From Treponema sp. (GTDB lineage Bacteria > Spirochaetota > Spirochaetia > Treponematales > Treponemataceae), in NCBI GenBank assembly GCA_017464425.1, contig JAFUDX010000011.1, positions 19,662 to 83,661 on the forward strand: a DNA stretch of 64,000 bases. Reading direction: 5' to 3'. Of this stretch, positions 15,305 through 23,139 are shown one piece after another (position 1 is the first letter of the stretch; every line of letters starts with the position of its first letter). The notes beneath the pieces were generated by a model. The model ran no database searches. It was not told the DNA's origin and worked only from the letters and a program-made list of their open reading frames with translations. A program made the position numbers and the translations under genes.

Positions 15305-17719
15305 ATGCGTAAAGTCCATGCAAAAACTTTTCTCGGAAAATCGCTCTTCGTATTGATGGCGACTTTTTCAATCATCTTCGTAAGTTGCTCTTCAGACGAT
15401 GGCTCGATCACTACGAAAGAAAAAGATCCTCAGGAAACAACTAATCCGTCTGAAACACCAGATACACCGACAACCGAAACAGCGACAGTAACATCGGTGA
15501 CACTTTCTGCCGATACGTTGACGATTGGAACAGATGAAAGTTCCACCCTTACTGCAACAGTCACGGGAATAAATCTTACAGCTGAAAATAAGAAGGTCAC
15601 TTGGACGACAAGCCGAGATGATGTTGCAACGGTAAGCGATGGAAAAATCACGGCGGTAGCTGAGGGAACGGCACGAATCACCGCAACATCTACGCTAGAC
15701 GCAACAAAGTCGGCATACTGCGATGTGACGGTGGAATCAAACACGACAAAAGCATCTACAAAGAATGAAATTCCTGTCGGAACTTCTGCTGCGGCATACA
15801 ATTTCAGCTATTCAGGAAACGGGGCAACGATTTATGTGTACTCACAATCAAGCGGACTGAATTTTTATGGAATTAAAGTTGGTTCAAATACATGGAATCC
15901 TGCTACATTCGGGGCAACGACTTATTCATCAACAACAGAACTGACTTCAAACAATGTTACTTTTACTGCGGTATTAAATAGCACGGATACAATGTCAATT
16001 GACAGAAGTTCTGCAAAAATTGACGGAACAAGCTATACCTATCGCTTTAAAACAGGTGGTGGCGGTTCACAGACAAGCCGATGCTTAAAAATTTCGGTTG
16101 ATTCTGCAACAGACTTTGTATTCTATGCAGTTTCAAGCAACAGTTCTTCAACACGCACGATGATTGTTGAAGTTGTTGAAAATGATGCGGAAACAGTCAC
16201 CATTGTCCGCCCGACGGGAATCTCGCTCGACAAAACAACTGCCTCACTTGCCCGCACAGACGATGAGCCATATCCAACGACCACGCTCACGGCGACAATC
16301 ACGAATGCGGATAAAGTAACTGACGGTTACGATAAAATCACTTGGACTTCAAGCAATGAGTCTGTGGCAACGGTCTCCTCTGGCACGGTCACGGCAAAAG
16401 GAAAAGGCGAAGCAACGATTACAGCAAGCACGGTGAACGGATATTCTGCAACTTGTGTGGTCACGGTTACAAGCTCGATGTCGACAAAAACAATTTCCCT
16501 CACCGACACGCCTGTTGGCTACGCAAGTCTCGGAACAAGCTATAAAACCTCGGGAACTGCGACAACGGTAACAACCCGTGCAGAATTGATTGCGGCCGTA
16601 AAGAATGGCGGAATCATCATCGTCGATGGCATGATTGATATGTCAGACGGTATGATGCCCTCAACGGCTGGTGGCTCAACGACGGCACTCGATACCTTTG
16701 TAAAAACAAAAACGACTTCTCTCAATTCGTCTAATTCATCAACATATCCACAAGTATTTGAGACCTACAAGGCTTTTGCCGATGCGTATGCAAATCTTTG
16801 CTCAAAATCAACGAACGACAAGAGTAAATCTTCAACCGCAACAGCATTGAGCCAGACTTTGTGGTCGTTGAATTCTGCGTACGGGGATGTGATGAAACTC
16901 AATCTTGTTTCAAACACAACGCTCATCGGAAAAACAGAGAACTGTGGCATAAAAGGCGGCTCGATTCAGATTAACGGCTTGTCGAATGTACAGGTGCGAA
17001 ACCTCACGATTCAAGACGCGTATGACCCATTCCCCCATCACGAAGAAAATGACGGATTCAATGCCGAATGGGATTGTATCGTAGTGCAAGGTTCAAGCAA
17101 GAATATTTGGATTGACCATTGCACAATGGAAGACACCATTTGGGCGGGAACTGCCGCAAATGGCGAAAAATGGCAGACCTACGACGGTTTGTGCGACATG
17201 AAGAATGCTTCCACGAACATCACGGTTTCAAACTGTCTGTTCAAGAATCACGACAAGACCATGCTGATTGGCTCTTCTGATTCTGACGGCGACAATACCG
17301 TGCGCTTTATCACGCTGTATCAGAATTACTTCTACAACTGCGGTCAGCGATTGCCGATGGTGCGCAACACAACGCTCCATGTTCTCAACAATTATTACGA
17401 TGCTTCTAGTCCGCATTATGCTCAGTCGTATGCTGTCGGTGTGCGACAAGCTGCCATCATCTACGCTGAAAACAACTACTTCGGAAGCGGAATCCAGTAC
17501 AGTTTTAAGGATTCGTTCGGAAGTTTGTATTCTTCTGGCAATACGGACAATTCTTCAAAGAAATGTATCTCAACGGTTACAGGTTCAACGCTCTTTAGGG
17601 ATGCTTCTATCGTAGATTCAACGGGTGCTTCCCGAAAATACACCTACACTGCCCTTACTGCAGCCCAAGCAAAGACGAACGCAGAAGAAAACTCAGGTGC
17701 CGGATATACGCTCAAATAA
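15305..17719 (+). CDS. Pectate lyase lipoprotein (PL1) with two Big_2-type domains
   Basis: An 804-residue lipoprotein. The signal peptide ends in a lipobox-like FVSCSSD, so the protein should be lipidated and surface or periplasm anchored. Two immunoglobulin-like Big_2 domains lie at about 60-150 and 305-395, each with the 'W.SS..SVATVS.G.VTA...G.A.ITA' pattern. The PL1 catalytic domain is at about 400-790: 'IKGGSIQINGLSNVQVRNL', 'DAYDPFPHHE', IWIDHCTMED near 600, and RLPMVR near 680 (the RxPxxR catalytic arginine motif). It cleaves polygalacturonate by calcium-dependent beta-elimination. It ends with an efficient-looking terminator. The catalytic domain resembles the C-terminal domain of the fusion at 35498. 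Confidence 0.9.
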   Translation: MRKVHAKTFLGKSLFVLMATFSIIFVSCSSDDGSITTKEKDPQETTNPSETPDTPTTETATVTSVTLSADTLTIGTDESSTLTATVTGINLTAENKKVTWTTSRDDVATVSDGKITAVAEGTARITATSTLDATKSAYCDVTVESNTTKASTKNEIPVGTSAAAYNFSYSGNGATIYVYSQSSGLNFYGIKVGSNTWNPATFGATTYSSTTELTSNNVTFTAVLNSTDTMSIDRSSAKIDGTSYTYRFKTGGGGSQTSRCLKISVDSATDFVFYAVSSNSSSTRTMIVEVVENDAETVTIVRPTGISLDKTTASLARTDDEPYPTTTLTATITNADKVTDGYDKITWTSSNESVATVSSGTVTAKGKGEATITASTVNGYSATCVVTVTSSMSTKTISLTDTPVGYASLGTSYKTSGTATTVTTRAELIAAVKNGGIIIVDGMIDMSDGMMPSTAGGSTTALDTFVKTKTTSLNSSNSSTYPQVFETYKAFADAYANLCSKSTNDKSKSSTATALSQTLWSLNSAYGDVMKLNLVSNTTLIGKTENCGIKGGSIQINGLSNVQVRNLTIQDAYDPFPHHEENDGFNAEWDCIVVQGSSKNIWIDHCTMEDTIWAGTAANGEKWQTYDGLCDMKNASTNITVSNCLFKNHDKTMLIGSSDSDGDNTVRFITLYQNYFYNCGQRLPMVRNTTLHVLNNYYDASSPHYAQSYAVGVRQAAIIYAENNYFGSGIQYSFKDSFGSLYSSGNTDNSSKKCISTVTGSTLFRDASIVDSTGASRKYTYTALTAAQAKTNAEENSGAGYTLK

Positions 17720-17742
17720 CCAACCGCACAAGGGTTTCCCCA

Positions 17743-17777
17743 ACTCCCTCGCATTTTTTACGAGGGAGTATTTTTTT
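17743..17777 (+). terminator. Rho-independent terminator of the pectate lyase
   Basis: ACTCCCTCG/CGAGGGAGT stem (17743-17751 with 17761-17769) with a 9-base loop, then a T7 run at 17771-17777. Confidence 0.8.
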
Positions 17778-17840
17778 GTGATGAAGATTGCTAGCGCGTC
17801 AATTTGCGATACACTGTCTTGTGCGGAACATTCCGAACCG

Positions 17841-17940
17841 AAAATCCATCCGTGGATTTTTGGATTCGTACGAGAAAATTCTGTTCACCTAAAGGCAAAC
17901 AGAATTTTCTCTCTTTGCTTTCTCCCCACATCCTGTGGGG
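17841..17940. repeat. Three-hairpin repeat next to the ettA stop codon
   Basis: Three consecutive perfect hairpins: AAAATCCA-tccg-TGGATTTT (17841-17860), a 14-bp stem GAGAAAATTCTGTT/AACAGAATTTTCTC (17872-17911), and CCCCACA-tcc-TGTGGGG (17924-17940). The layout and the CCA-tccg-TGG loop are shared with the element inside the DUF3990-HTH gene at 21313-21400. Confidence 0.65.
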
Positions 17941-17942
17941 CA

Positions 17943-19706
17943 TTATCTAGTCAGTTTCCTGTAAATTGTTTTATGTGGAATATCATCATCAACCCCAAGT
18001 ACCGTCTTCTTCCACTCTACATAATCGCTCCAGCTGCCTTCAACGAAGTGCACTTCCGAATTGTTTTCAAATGCGAGAATGTGCGTGCAGATTCGGTCGA
18101 GGAAATAGCGGTCGTGGCTGATGACCATGACGACTCCCGCGAAATTGTTGATTGCCTCTTCAAGCGAACGCGTTGTGGTGATGTCCAAATCGTTCGTTGG
18201 CTCGTCGAGGAGAAGCACATTTCCCGCTTCCTTGAACATCATACCCATGTTGAGACGGTTTTTCTCACCGCCCGAAAGTACGCTGATTTTTTTGTTCTGC
18301 TCCGCGCTGTTGAAATTGAACCACGAGCAGTAAGCGTGAGCGTTGATTTCGCGGACTGCGCCGTTCACAGGTCTGCCCTTTTCGTCAACCGCGCCGAGTT
18401 TGATTAAGTCGCTTCCGCCCGAAAGCATTTCGTAAATCGTCTTGTTCGGGTCGAGTTTGCTTCGCATTTGGTCAACATACACGAGTTTTACCGTGTCGCC
18501 CACTTTAATGCTTCCCGAATCAGGAACTTCTTTTCCCATTTTGCCGTCGGGAAGTTCGATTTCCTGCCCTGCCGCACTTGCAATCATTTTGAACAAAGTG
18601 GTTTTACCCGCGCCGTTCGGTCCAACGATTCCCACAACGCTACCCGCCGGAATGTGGAAGTCGAGGTTTTCAAACAAAAGTTTTTCGTCAAATGACTTTG
18701 TGAGTTTTTCGGCATCGATGACAAGGCTTCCCAAACGCGGGCCCGCCGGAATTGAAATCTGCGTGTCTTTAAGCTGAACGCGCTTGCTCTCTTCGGCAAG
18801 AAGAGCCTCATACTTCGTGATATGCTCCTTGTGCTTTGCCTGTCTGCCTTTCGCGCCCGCGTGAATCCATTCCAATTCTTCCTGCATTTCGCGGCGGCGC
18901 GTTGAAGCCTGTTTTTCTTCGAGGGCAAGGCGTTTTTCCTTCGCTTCAAGCCATTCTGAATAATTTCCTTTGAACGGATAGCCTTCGCCCCTGTCCATTT
19001 CAAGAATCCAGCCCGCAACATTGTCCAAAAAGTAGCGGTCGTGCGTAATCGCGATAATCGTGCCGGGATAATCCTTCAAATGCCGCTCAAGCCATGCGAC
19101 CGTCTCAGCATCGAGGTGGTTGGTCGGCTCGTCAAGAAGAAGAATGTCGGGCTTCTGCAAGAGAAGACGGCACAAAGCGACTCGGCGGCGCTCACCACCC
19201 GAAAGCACATCGACCACTTGGCCGGGTGGCGGGCAGCGGAGCGCGTCCATTGCAAGCTCAAGATTTGCATCCAAGTTCCATGCATCGGCGGCATCAAGTT
19301 TTTCTTGGATTTCAGCCTGTCGCGCACAGAGTTTGTCAAAATCAGCGTCAGGGTCGCCGAAAGCTTCATTCACTTTGTCAAATTCTTCAAGCAAATCAGT
19401 AATCGGCTTTACGCCCTCTTTTACGACTTCAAGAACGGTCTTTCCCGGCTCCAAGTACGGCTCCTGCTCCAAATATCCCATTGAATAGCCCGGAAGAAGC
19501 TTCGTTTCGCCCGTGTAATCCTTGTCGATTCCCGCAAAAATCTTGAAAAGCGAAGATTTACCGGCACCGTTCTCACCGATAACGCCGATTTTTGCCCCGT
19601 AATAATAAGAAATGGAAATGTCTTTTAAAACAACTTTTGTTCCATACGCGCGCGAAACGCGATCCATCGTGTAAATGATTTTTTTGTCGTCGAATGTTTT
19701 AGCCAT
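17943..19706 (-). CDS. ettA: ABC-F translational throttle ATPase EttA
   Basis: A 587-residue soluble protein with two ABC ATPase domains. The first has Walker A GENGAGKSSL, signature LSGGERRRVALC and Walker B 'LLLDEPTNHLD'. The second has GPNGAGKTTL, 'LSGGEKNRLNMG' and 'LLLDEPTNDLD'. The linker contains the 'EWIHAGAKGRQAKHKEHI' ribosome-contact stretch of EttA. There are no membrane segments. EttA binds the ribosomal E site and gates entry into elongation according to ADP/ATP ratio. A TATACT box lies six bases before the ATG with no ribosome binding site, suggesting a leaderless mRNA. Confidence 0.95.
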   Translation of the reverse strand: MAKTFDDKKIIYTMDRVSRAYGTKVVLKDISISYYYGAKIGVIGENGAGKSSLFKIFAGIDKDYTGETKLLPGYSMGYLEQEPYLEPGKTVLEVVKEGVKPITDLLEEFDKVNEAFGDPDADFDKLCARQAEIQEKLDAADAWNLDANLELAMDALRCPPPGQVVDVLSGGERRRVALCRLLLQKPDILLLDEPTNHLDAETVAWLERHLKDYPGTIIAITHDRYFLDNVAGWILEMDRGEGYPFKGNYSEWLEAKEKRLALEEKQASTRRREMQEELEWIHAGAKGRQAKHKEHITKYEALLAEESKRVQLKDTQISIPAGPRLGSLVIDAEKLTKSFDEKLLFENLDFHIPAGSVVGIVGPNGAGKTTLFKMIASAAGQEIELPDGKMGKEVPDSGSIKVGDTVKLVYVDQMRSKLDPNKTIYEMLSGGSDLIKLGAVDEKGRPVNGAVREINAHAYCSWFNFNSAEQNKKISVLSGGEKNRLNMGMMFKEAGNVLLLDEPTNDLDITTTRSLEEAINNFAGVVMVISHDRYFLDRICTHILAFENNSEVHFVEGSWSDYVEWKKTVLGVDDDIPHKTIYRKLTR

Positions 19707-19712
19707 AAAATC

Positions 19713-19718
19713 AGTATA
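19713..19718 (-). promoter_or_regulatory. -10 box of ettA, leaderless arrangement
   Basis: TATACT on the minus strand, six bases before the ATG at 19706. The -35 is weak (AAGACA-like, 17 bases upstream). Confidence 0.4.
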
Positions 19719-19799
19719 CAGGAGATAGAAGTTTTTGTCTTTAGATGAAAAAAGAGGAGATATGGGGAAAAGACAGTAAGCAACGGCGTTCTTTTAAGT

Positions 19800-19828
19800 T
19801 TGCGTCTTGCCGCTGTTTTTGCTATAAT
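19800..19828 (+). promoter_or_regulatory. Promoter of the pseudouridine synthase gene, leaderless arrangement
   Basis: TTGCGT (19800-19805), 17-base spacer, TATAAT (19823-19828), then eight bases to the ATG at 19837. No Shine-Dalgarno sequence. Confidence 0.55.
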
Positions 19829-19836
19829 CTTCACAA

Positions 19837-20589
19837 ATGAAAATTACTCCCGATTACACTGTCATTTACAACGATGAAGATATTGTCGTCCTCAACAAGC
19901 GAAGCGGCCTTTTGATTGCCGCTGACCGTTACGATGAGGACGCGCCTCGCCTCGATATTGAAGCCGAAAAGGAATTCGGAAAGCTCTTTGCCGTGCACCG
20001 AATCGACAAGGATACGAGCGGATGCGTCATTTATGCAAAAAATGCCGAAGCACACAAACATCTTTCAATGCAATTTGAAAACCGCGAAGTCACGAAGATT
20101 TATCACGCGCTTGTTTTGGGGCATCCAATGTGGGAGAGCAAAAAAGTCGATTCAAAATTGCTCGTTGACGGAGACGCGCGCCACCGCACCGTGCTCAATC
20201 AAAAATACGGAAAAGTCGCCATCACTGAATTCAAAAACTTGGGAAATTGCGGGCCGTACTCGTGGATTGAAGCCCGCCCTCGCACTGGTCGCACGCATCA
20301 AATCCGCGCACACTTGCAGTCACTCGGCATCTCTATCGTTTGCGACCCGCTCTATTCAGGAAATCAGCACCCCGTTCTTCTTTCAGAAATCAAAAAACGC
20401 TGGAACGGCGACGAAACGCAGGAACGCCCGCTTTTGAATCGGCTCGCGCTCCATGCCTACAAGCTCTCACTCACGCACCCCAAATCAGGCGAAAAACTCA
20501 CTTTCACCGCGCCCTACCCCAAAGACATGGAAGCCACGCGCAAACAGCTGAGCAACATTTTCGGAGTTGACCCGCTTGCAGAAAACTGA
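19837..20589 (+). CDS. RluA-family RNA pseudouridine synthase
   Basis: A 250-residue cytoplasmic enzyme that isomerises uridine to pseudouridine in rRNA or tRNA. The catalytic motif is HRIDKDTSGCVIYAKN (Asp near residue 55), followed by 'KIYHALVLG' and the substrate-binding RTGRTHQIRAHLQSLG. There is no S4 domain. The target position cannot be assigned from sequence. Its promoter overlaps the region directly before the ATG. Confidence 0.88.
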   Translation: MKITPDYTVIYNDEDIVVLNKRSGLLIAADRYDEDAPRLDIEAEKEFGKLFAVHRIDKDTSGCVIYAKNAEAHKHLSMQFENREVTKIYHALVLGHPMWESKKVDSKLLVDGDARHRTVLNQKYGKVAITEFKNLGNCGPYSWIEARPRTGRTHQIRAHLQSLGISIVCDPLYSGNQHPVLLSEIKKRWNGDETQERPLLNRLALHAYKLSLTHPKSGEKLTFTAPYPKDMEATRKQLSNIFGVDPLAEN

Positions 20590-20603
20590 TTTCTTGTTAT
20601 AAT
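20576..20603 (+). promoter_or_regulatory. Promoter of the DUF3990-HTH gene
   Basis: TTGCAG (20576-20581), 16-base spacer and TATAAT (20598-20603). The -35 overlaps the end of the upstream gene. The 34-bp operator palindrome begins five bases downstream. Confidence 0.5.
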
Positions 20604-20607
20604 AGAA

Positions 20608-20641
20608 CTATCGGTAAAGCGATATATCGTTATACCGATAG
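20608..20641. promoter_or_regulatory. 34-bp near-perfect palindrome, likely autoregulatory operator
   Basis: The half CTATCGGTAAAGCGATA mirrors the right half with only two mismatched positions per arm. It covers the expected transcription start of the DUF3990-HTH gene, whose product carries an XRE-type HTH, so autoregulation is likely. Confidence 0.6.
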
Positions 20642-20650
20642 TTGGTTGTT

Positions 20651-22090
20651 ATGGCACAAATTCGGCTCTATCACGGCTCACCACACGAAATTCCTTCTCC
20701 CCAATTTCATTTTGGAAACCCCAAAAATGATTACGGCTACGGTTTTTATTGCACCGAGAACAGCGAGCTTGCCAAAGAATGGGGCGTTTCCGAAGAAAAT
20801 GACGGCTTTGCAAACGAATATCTGCTTGATTTGGATGGGCTTACCATTCTCAATCTGGCAAGCGATGAATACAATATTTTAAACTGGCTTTCCATTTTGG
20901 TAGAAAATCGCACTTTTGAGCTTTCTTCAAGCGTTGCGCGAACGGCAAAATCCTACCTGTTGCAGAATTTTTTCATTCCGTATCAGCCGTACGACATCAT
21001 TAAAGGCTACCGCGCCGATGATTCTTACTTTTCGTTTGCAAACGCATTTTTGAACAACACGATTTCGCTTCAAAAACTCAACCGCGCGATGTATCTGGGA
21101 AAACTGGGCATTCAAATCGTCATAAAGTCAAAAAAAGCATTCAGCCAGCTTTCCTTTGTAAAAAGTTCCGTTGCTGAGCGAAACACTTATTATCCCAAAA
21201 AAATGCTCCGCGACACAACGGCACGAAAAACATTCTTTGAGATGCGCTCCGAATCCGAAATCACCGATTCGACCTCAATCTTCGTAATGGATTTAATCCG
21301 ACAGGGGAGTTTCCCAAGAAAACCCGCCTCCTTGCAGGTTTTCTTGGGGACAGATTTTTCGCCAAGCGAAAAATCTGCGATTCGTGCCATCCGTGGCACG
21401 CCGTTACCGCGGAGGTCTATAGGAAAAAACATGGCGACCCACGCATACCAGCAATTTTATTTGACTGACGCACAGCAGAATCTTGCGGTCATGTTCGATT
21501 ACGCGCTCCGCTCGCTCAAGTACGAGCCAAATCAATTTTTTCTCTATTTCATTCACTCGGGTGTAGCGGAAAAATTCGGGCATGCGAACCCAAAATACAT
21601 CGTGGGCATGTCGGGAATCGATTTGTGCGAACATGTGCTTCAAAAAGTGGGGGAACACATTCCTTCTGTGCCACAGGATTTCCTTGTGGAAGAAGGCGCG
21701 GAATTTTGGCTCGGTTGGGCACTGGCGTACTATCAGTGGTATTCGGGCTTGCGTTTTGCGGATTTGCAGGAATACGGGCTTGTGCCTTCAGAAATTCTTT
21801 CGCGCTACATTCTGCACGAGGCGGACATTTCAAAATTCGTCAGCGTGGCAAACAAAATCATTCTCAAAAACAAACTTGCTTCCCCCACGCACCTGCAAAC
21901 TCTGCGCAAATCTCGCGGCTTCACTCAGGCACAGCTTGCCGAGCTTTCAGGCGTTTCGCTTCGCATGATTCAGCTCTACGAACAGCGGCAGAACGACATC
22001 AACAAAGCGGCAGGCGATGTGATTAATGCGCTCTCAAAAGCCTTGTGCTGCAATTTTTACGAAGTTATGGAAATCAACTTGAACGAATAA
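20651..22090 (+). CDS. DUF3990 (ADP-ribosyltransferase-like) domain fused to an XRE-type HTH partner
   Basis: A 479-residue protein. Residues 2-220 form a DUF3990 domain of the ADP-ribosyltransferase superfamily ('IRLYHGSPHEI', 'YGYGFYCTENSELAKEWG'). Residues 261-479 match what is usually a separate protein: it starts MATHAYQQFYLTDAQQNLAV and ends in an XRE helix-turn-helix, 'LQTLRKSRGFTQAQLAELSG' to 'MIQLYEQRQNDINKAA'. The 40-residue junction is encoded by three perfect hairpins. An internal ATG at 21431 has AGGA six bases upstream, so the second part could also be made alone. A toxin-antitoxin role is inferred from domain types and the operator; no activity is shown. The start at ATG 20651 is preferred over TTG 20642. 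Confidence 0.75.
   Translation: MAQIRLYHGSPHEIPSPQFHFGNPKNDYGYGFYCTENSELAKEWGVSEENDGFANEYLLDLDGLTILNLASDEYNILNWLSILVENRTFELSSSVARTAKSYLLQNFFIPYQPYDIIKGYRADDSYFSFANAFLNNTISLQKLNRAMYLGKLGIQIVIKSKKAFSQLSFVKSSVAERNTYYPKKMLRDTTARKTFFEMRSESEITDSTSIFVMDLIRQGSFPRKPASLQVFLGTDFSPSEKSAIRAIRGTPLPRRSIGKNMATHAYQQFYLTDAQQNLAVMFDYALRSLKYEPNQFFLYFIHSGVAEKFGHANPKYIVGMSGIDLCEHVLQKVGEHIPSVPQDFLVEEGAEFWLGWALAYYQWYSGLRFADLQEYGLVPSEILSRYILHEADISKFVSVANKIILKNKLASPTHLQTLRKSRGFTQAQLAELSGVSLRMIQLYEQRQNDINKAAGDVINALSKALCCNFYEVMEINLNE
21313..21400. repeat. Three-hairpin element inside the DUF3990-HTH coding region
   Basis: Perfect stems: CCCAAGAAAACC/GGTTTTCTTGGG (21313-21348, 12 bp), CAGATTTTTCGC-caa-GCGAAAAATCTG (21351-21377, 12 bp), and CGTGCCA-tccg-TGGCACG (21383-21400, 7 bp). 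It is read through in frame and joins two domains normally encoded separately. Confidence 0.75.
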
Positions 22091-22144
22091 ACGATGGGTG
22101 ATTTAATAGAGCAGGCTTTTCCGAATTCTGCCGATACATACTAT

Positions 22145-23137
22145 ATGAAGAAAATTTTTCTTTCGCTCGCATTTGTTTTCTTCTCAGTTTCCGCATTTTC
22201 TGCCTCAAGCAAAGATTTTTCGCTTTCCGTTGAGCCGTTGTTTGGTATGAAGTGGGGGCAGATTGACGAGTATGTGTTTTGCAATAACTGTGAATATGAC
22301 GATGATAAATGGAGCGAACTAAATTGGGAAATAAAGCCTGAATTATACTATGGACTTAAAATTCGCGGGGGATGGAAAGGATTTTTTGAAGAAACGCATT
22401 TTATGGCGGGAATTCCGATGGAAACAGGCATAATGCATGATTCAGATTGGCAAAATGTTCAATATTCTGGACTAGCTGATTATCAGTACAAAACAAGTTA
22501 TTCAAAAAGTGATAATTATCTTGATTATGATTTCATTTTCGGTTTTAAAGGTGGTTACGAATTCAAAATCAAAGAAATTTTTAAAATAAAACCAGCCGTT
22601 GCTTTTGACTATCAAAATATAAAATTTACAGCAAAAAATGGTATTGCCTGGTACGGAGAAAGTTCAAATGGCTATTACAAGCCATATTATACAGCAACGC
22701 CAGAAACATTCAAAAATATGCTTCAAAATTATAATGGTCAAGATATAAGCTACAAACGAGTCGCATACTATTTTTGGCTTGGAAGCAATTTTTCGGTCGA
22801 TTTGCCATACCACTTCATCGTCAACACGGAATTTTTTATTTCGCCTTATCTTTACATGGAATCATTTGATTCACATCTTTTAAGGGGTACCGATTTTGCC
22901 GACAGAACACCTGGTAATTTTGCCGCATTTAAATGGAATCTTGGCGCAGAATATAAAATCACGGAACGACATTCTATTTTGCTGAACGCCCAATATTTTT
23001 ATATGCGCGTTCTACGAGGCGATGATTTTATGAAAACCGCTTCATCAAAAACATATAAAAAAGCGACAGATGCTGACGGAGGAGCTGGCGCAAAATATTT
23101 TGATATTTCACTCTCCTACCGTTTCACCATCTTCTAG
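22145..23137 (+). CDS. Omptin-family outer-membrane protease-like beta-barrel
   Basis: A 330-residue protein with signal peptide MKKIFLSLAFVFFSVSAFSA and a beta-barrel pattern ending in aromatic YRFTIF, as expected for an outer-membrane strand. It resembles omptins: 'GIMHDSDWQN' supplies Asp99 and Asp101 (matching Asp83/Asp85 of OmpT), 'SKSDNYLDYDFIFGFKG' aligns with the following strand, and 'ESFDSHLL' supplies Asp242 and His244 (matching Asp210/His212). Omptins cleave surface proteins and host peptides at basic residues. The ATG at 22145 is chosen because the signal peptide starts there; GATACA lies six bases upstream and there is no ribosome binding site. It is convergent with gltB. Confidence 0.72.
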   Translation: MKKIFLSLAFVFFSVSAFSASSKDFSLSVEPLFGMKWGQIDEYVFCNNCEYDDDKWSELNWEIKPELYYGLKIRGGWKGFFEETHFMAGIPMETGIMHDSDWQNVQYSGLADYQYKTSYSKSDNYLDYDFIFGFKGGYEFKIKEIFKIKPAVAFDYQNIKFTAKNGIAWYGESSNGYYKPYYTATPETFKNMLQNYNGQDISYKRVAYYFWLGSNFSVDLPYHFIVNTEFFISPYLYMESFDSHLLRGTDFADRTPGNFAAFKWNLGAEYKITERHSILLNAQYFYMRVLRGDDFMKTASSKTYKKATDADGGAGAKYFDISLSYRFTIF

Positions 23138-23139
23138 TA

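Noticed and set aside
21313..21400. Considered a CRISPR-like array because of several evenly spaced inverted repeats.
   Set aside because: The three hairpins differ in sequence, there is no direct repeat with spacers, and the region is open in frame with its neighbours.
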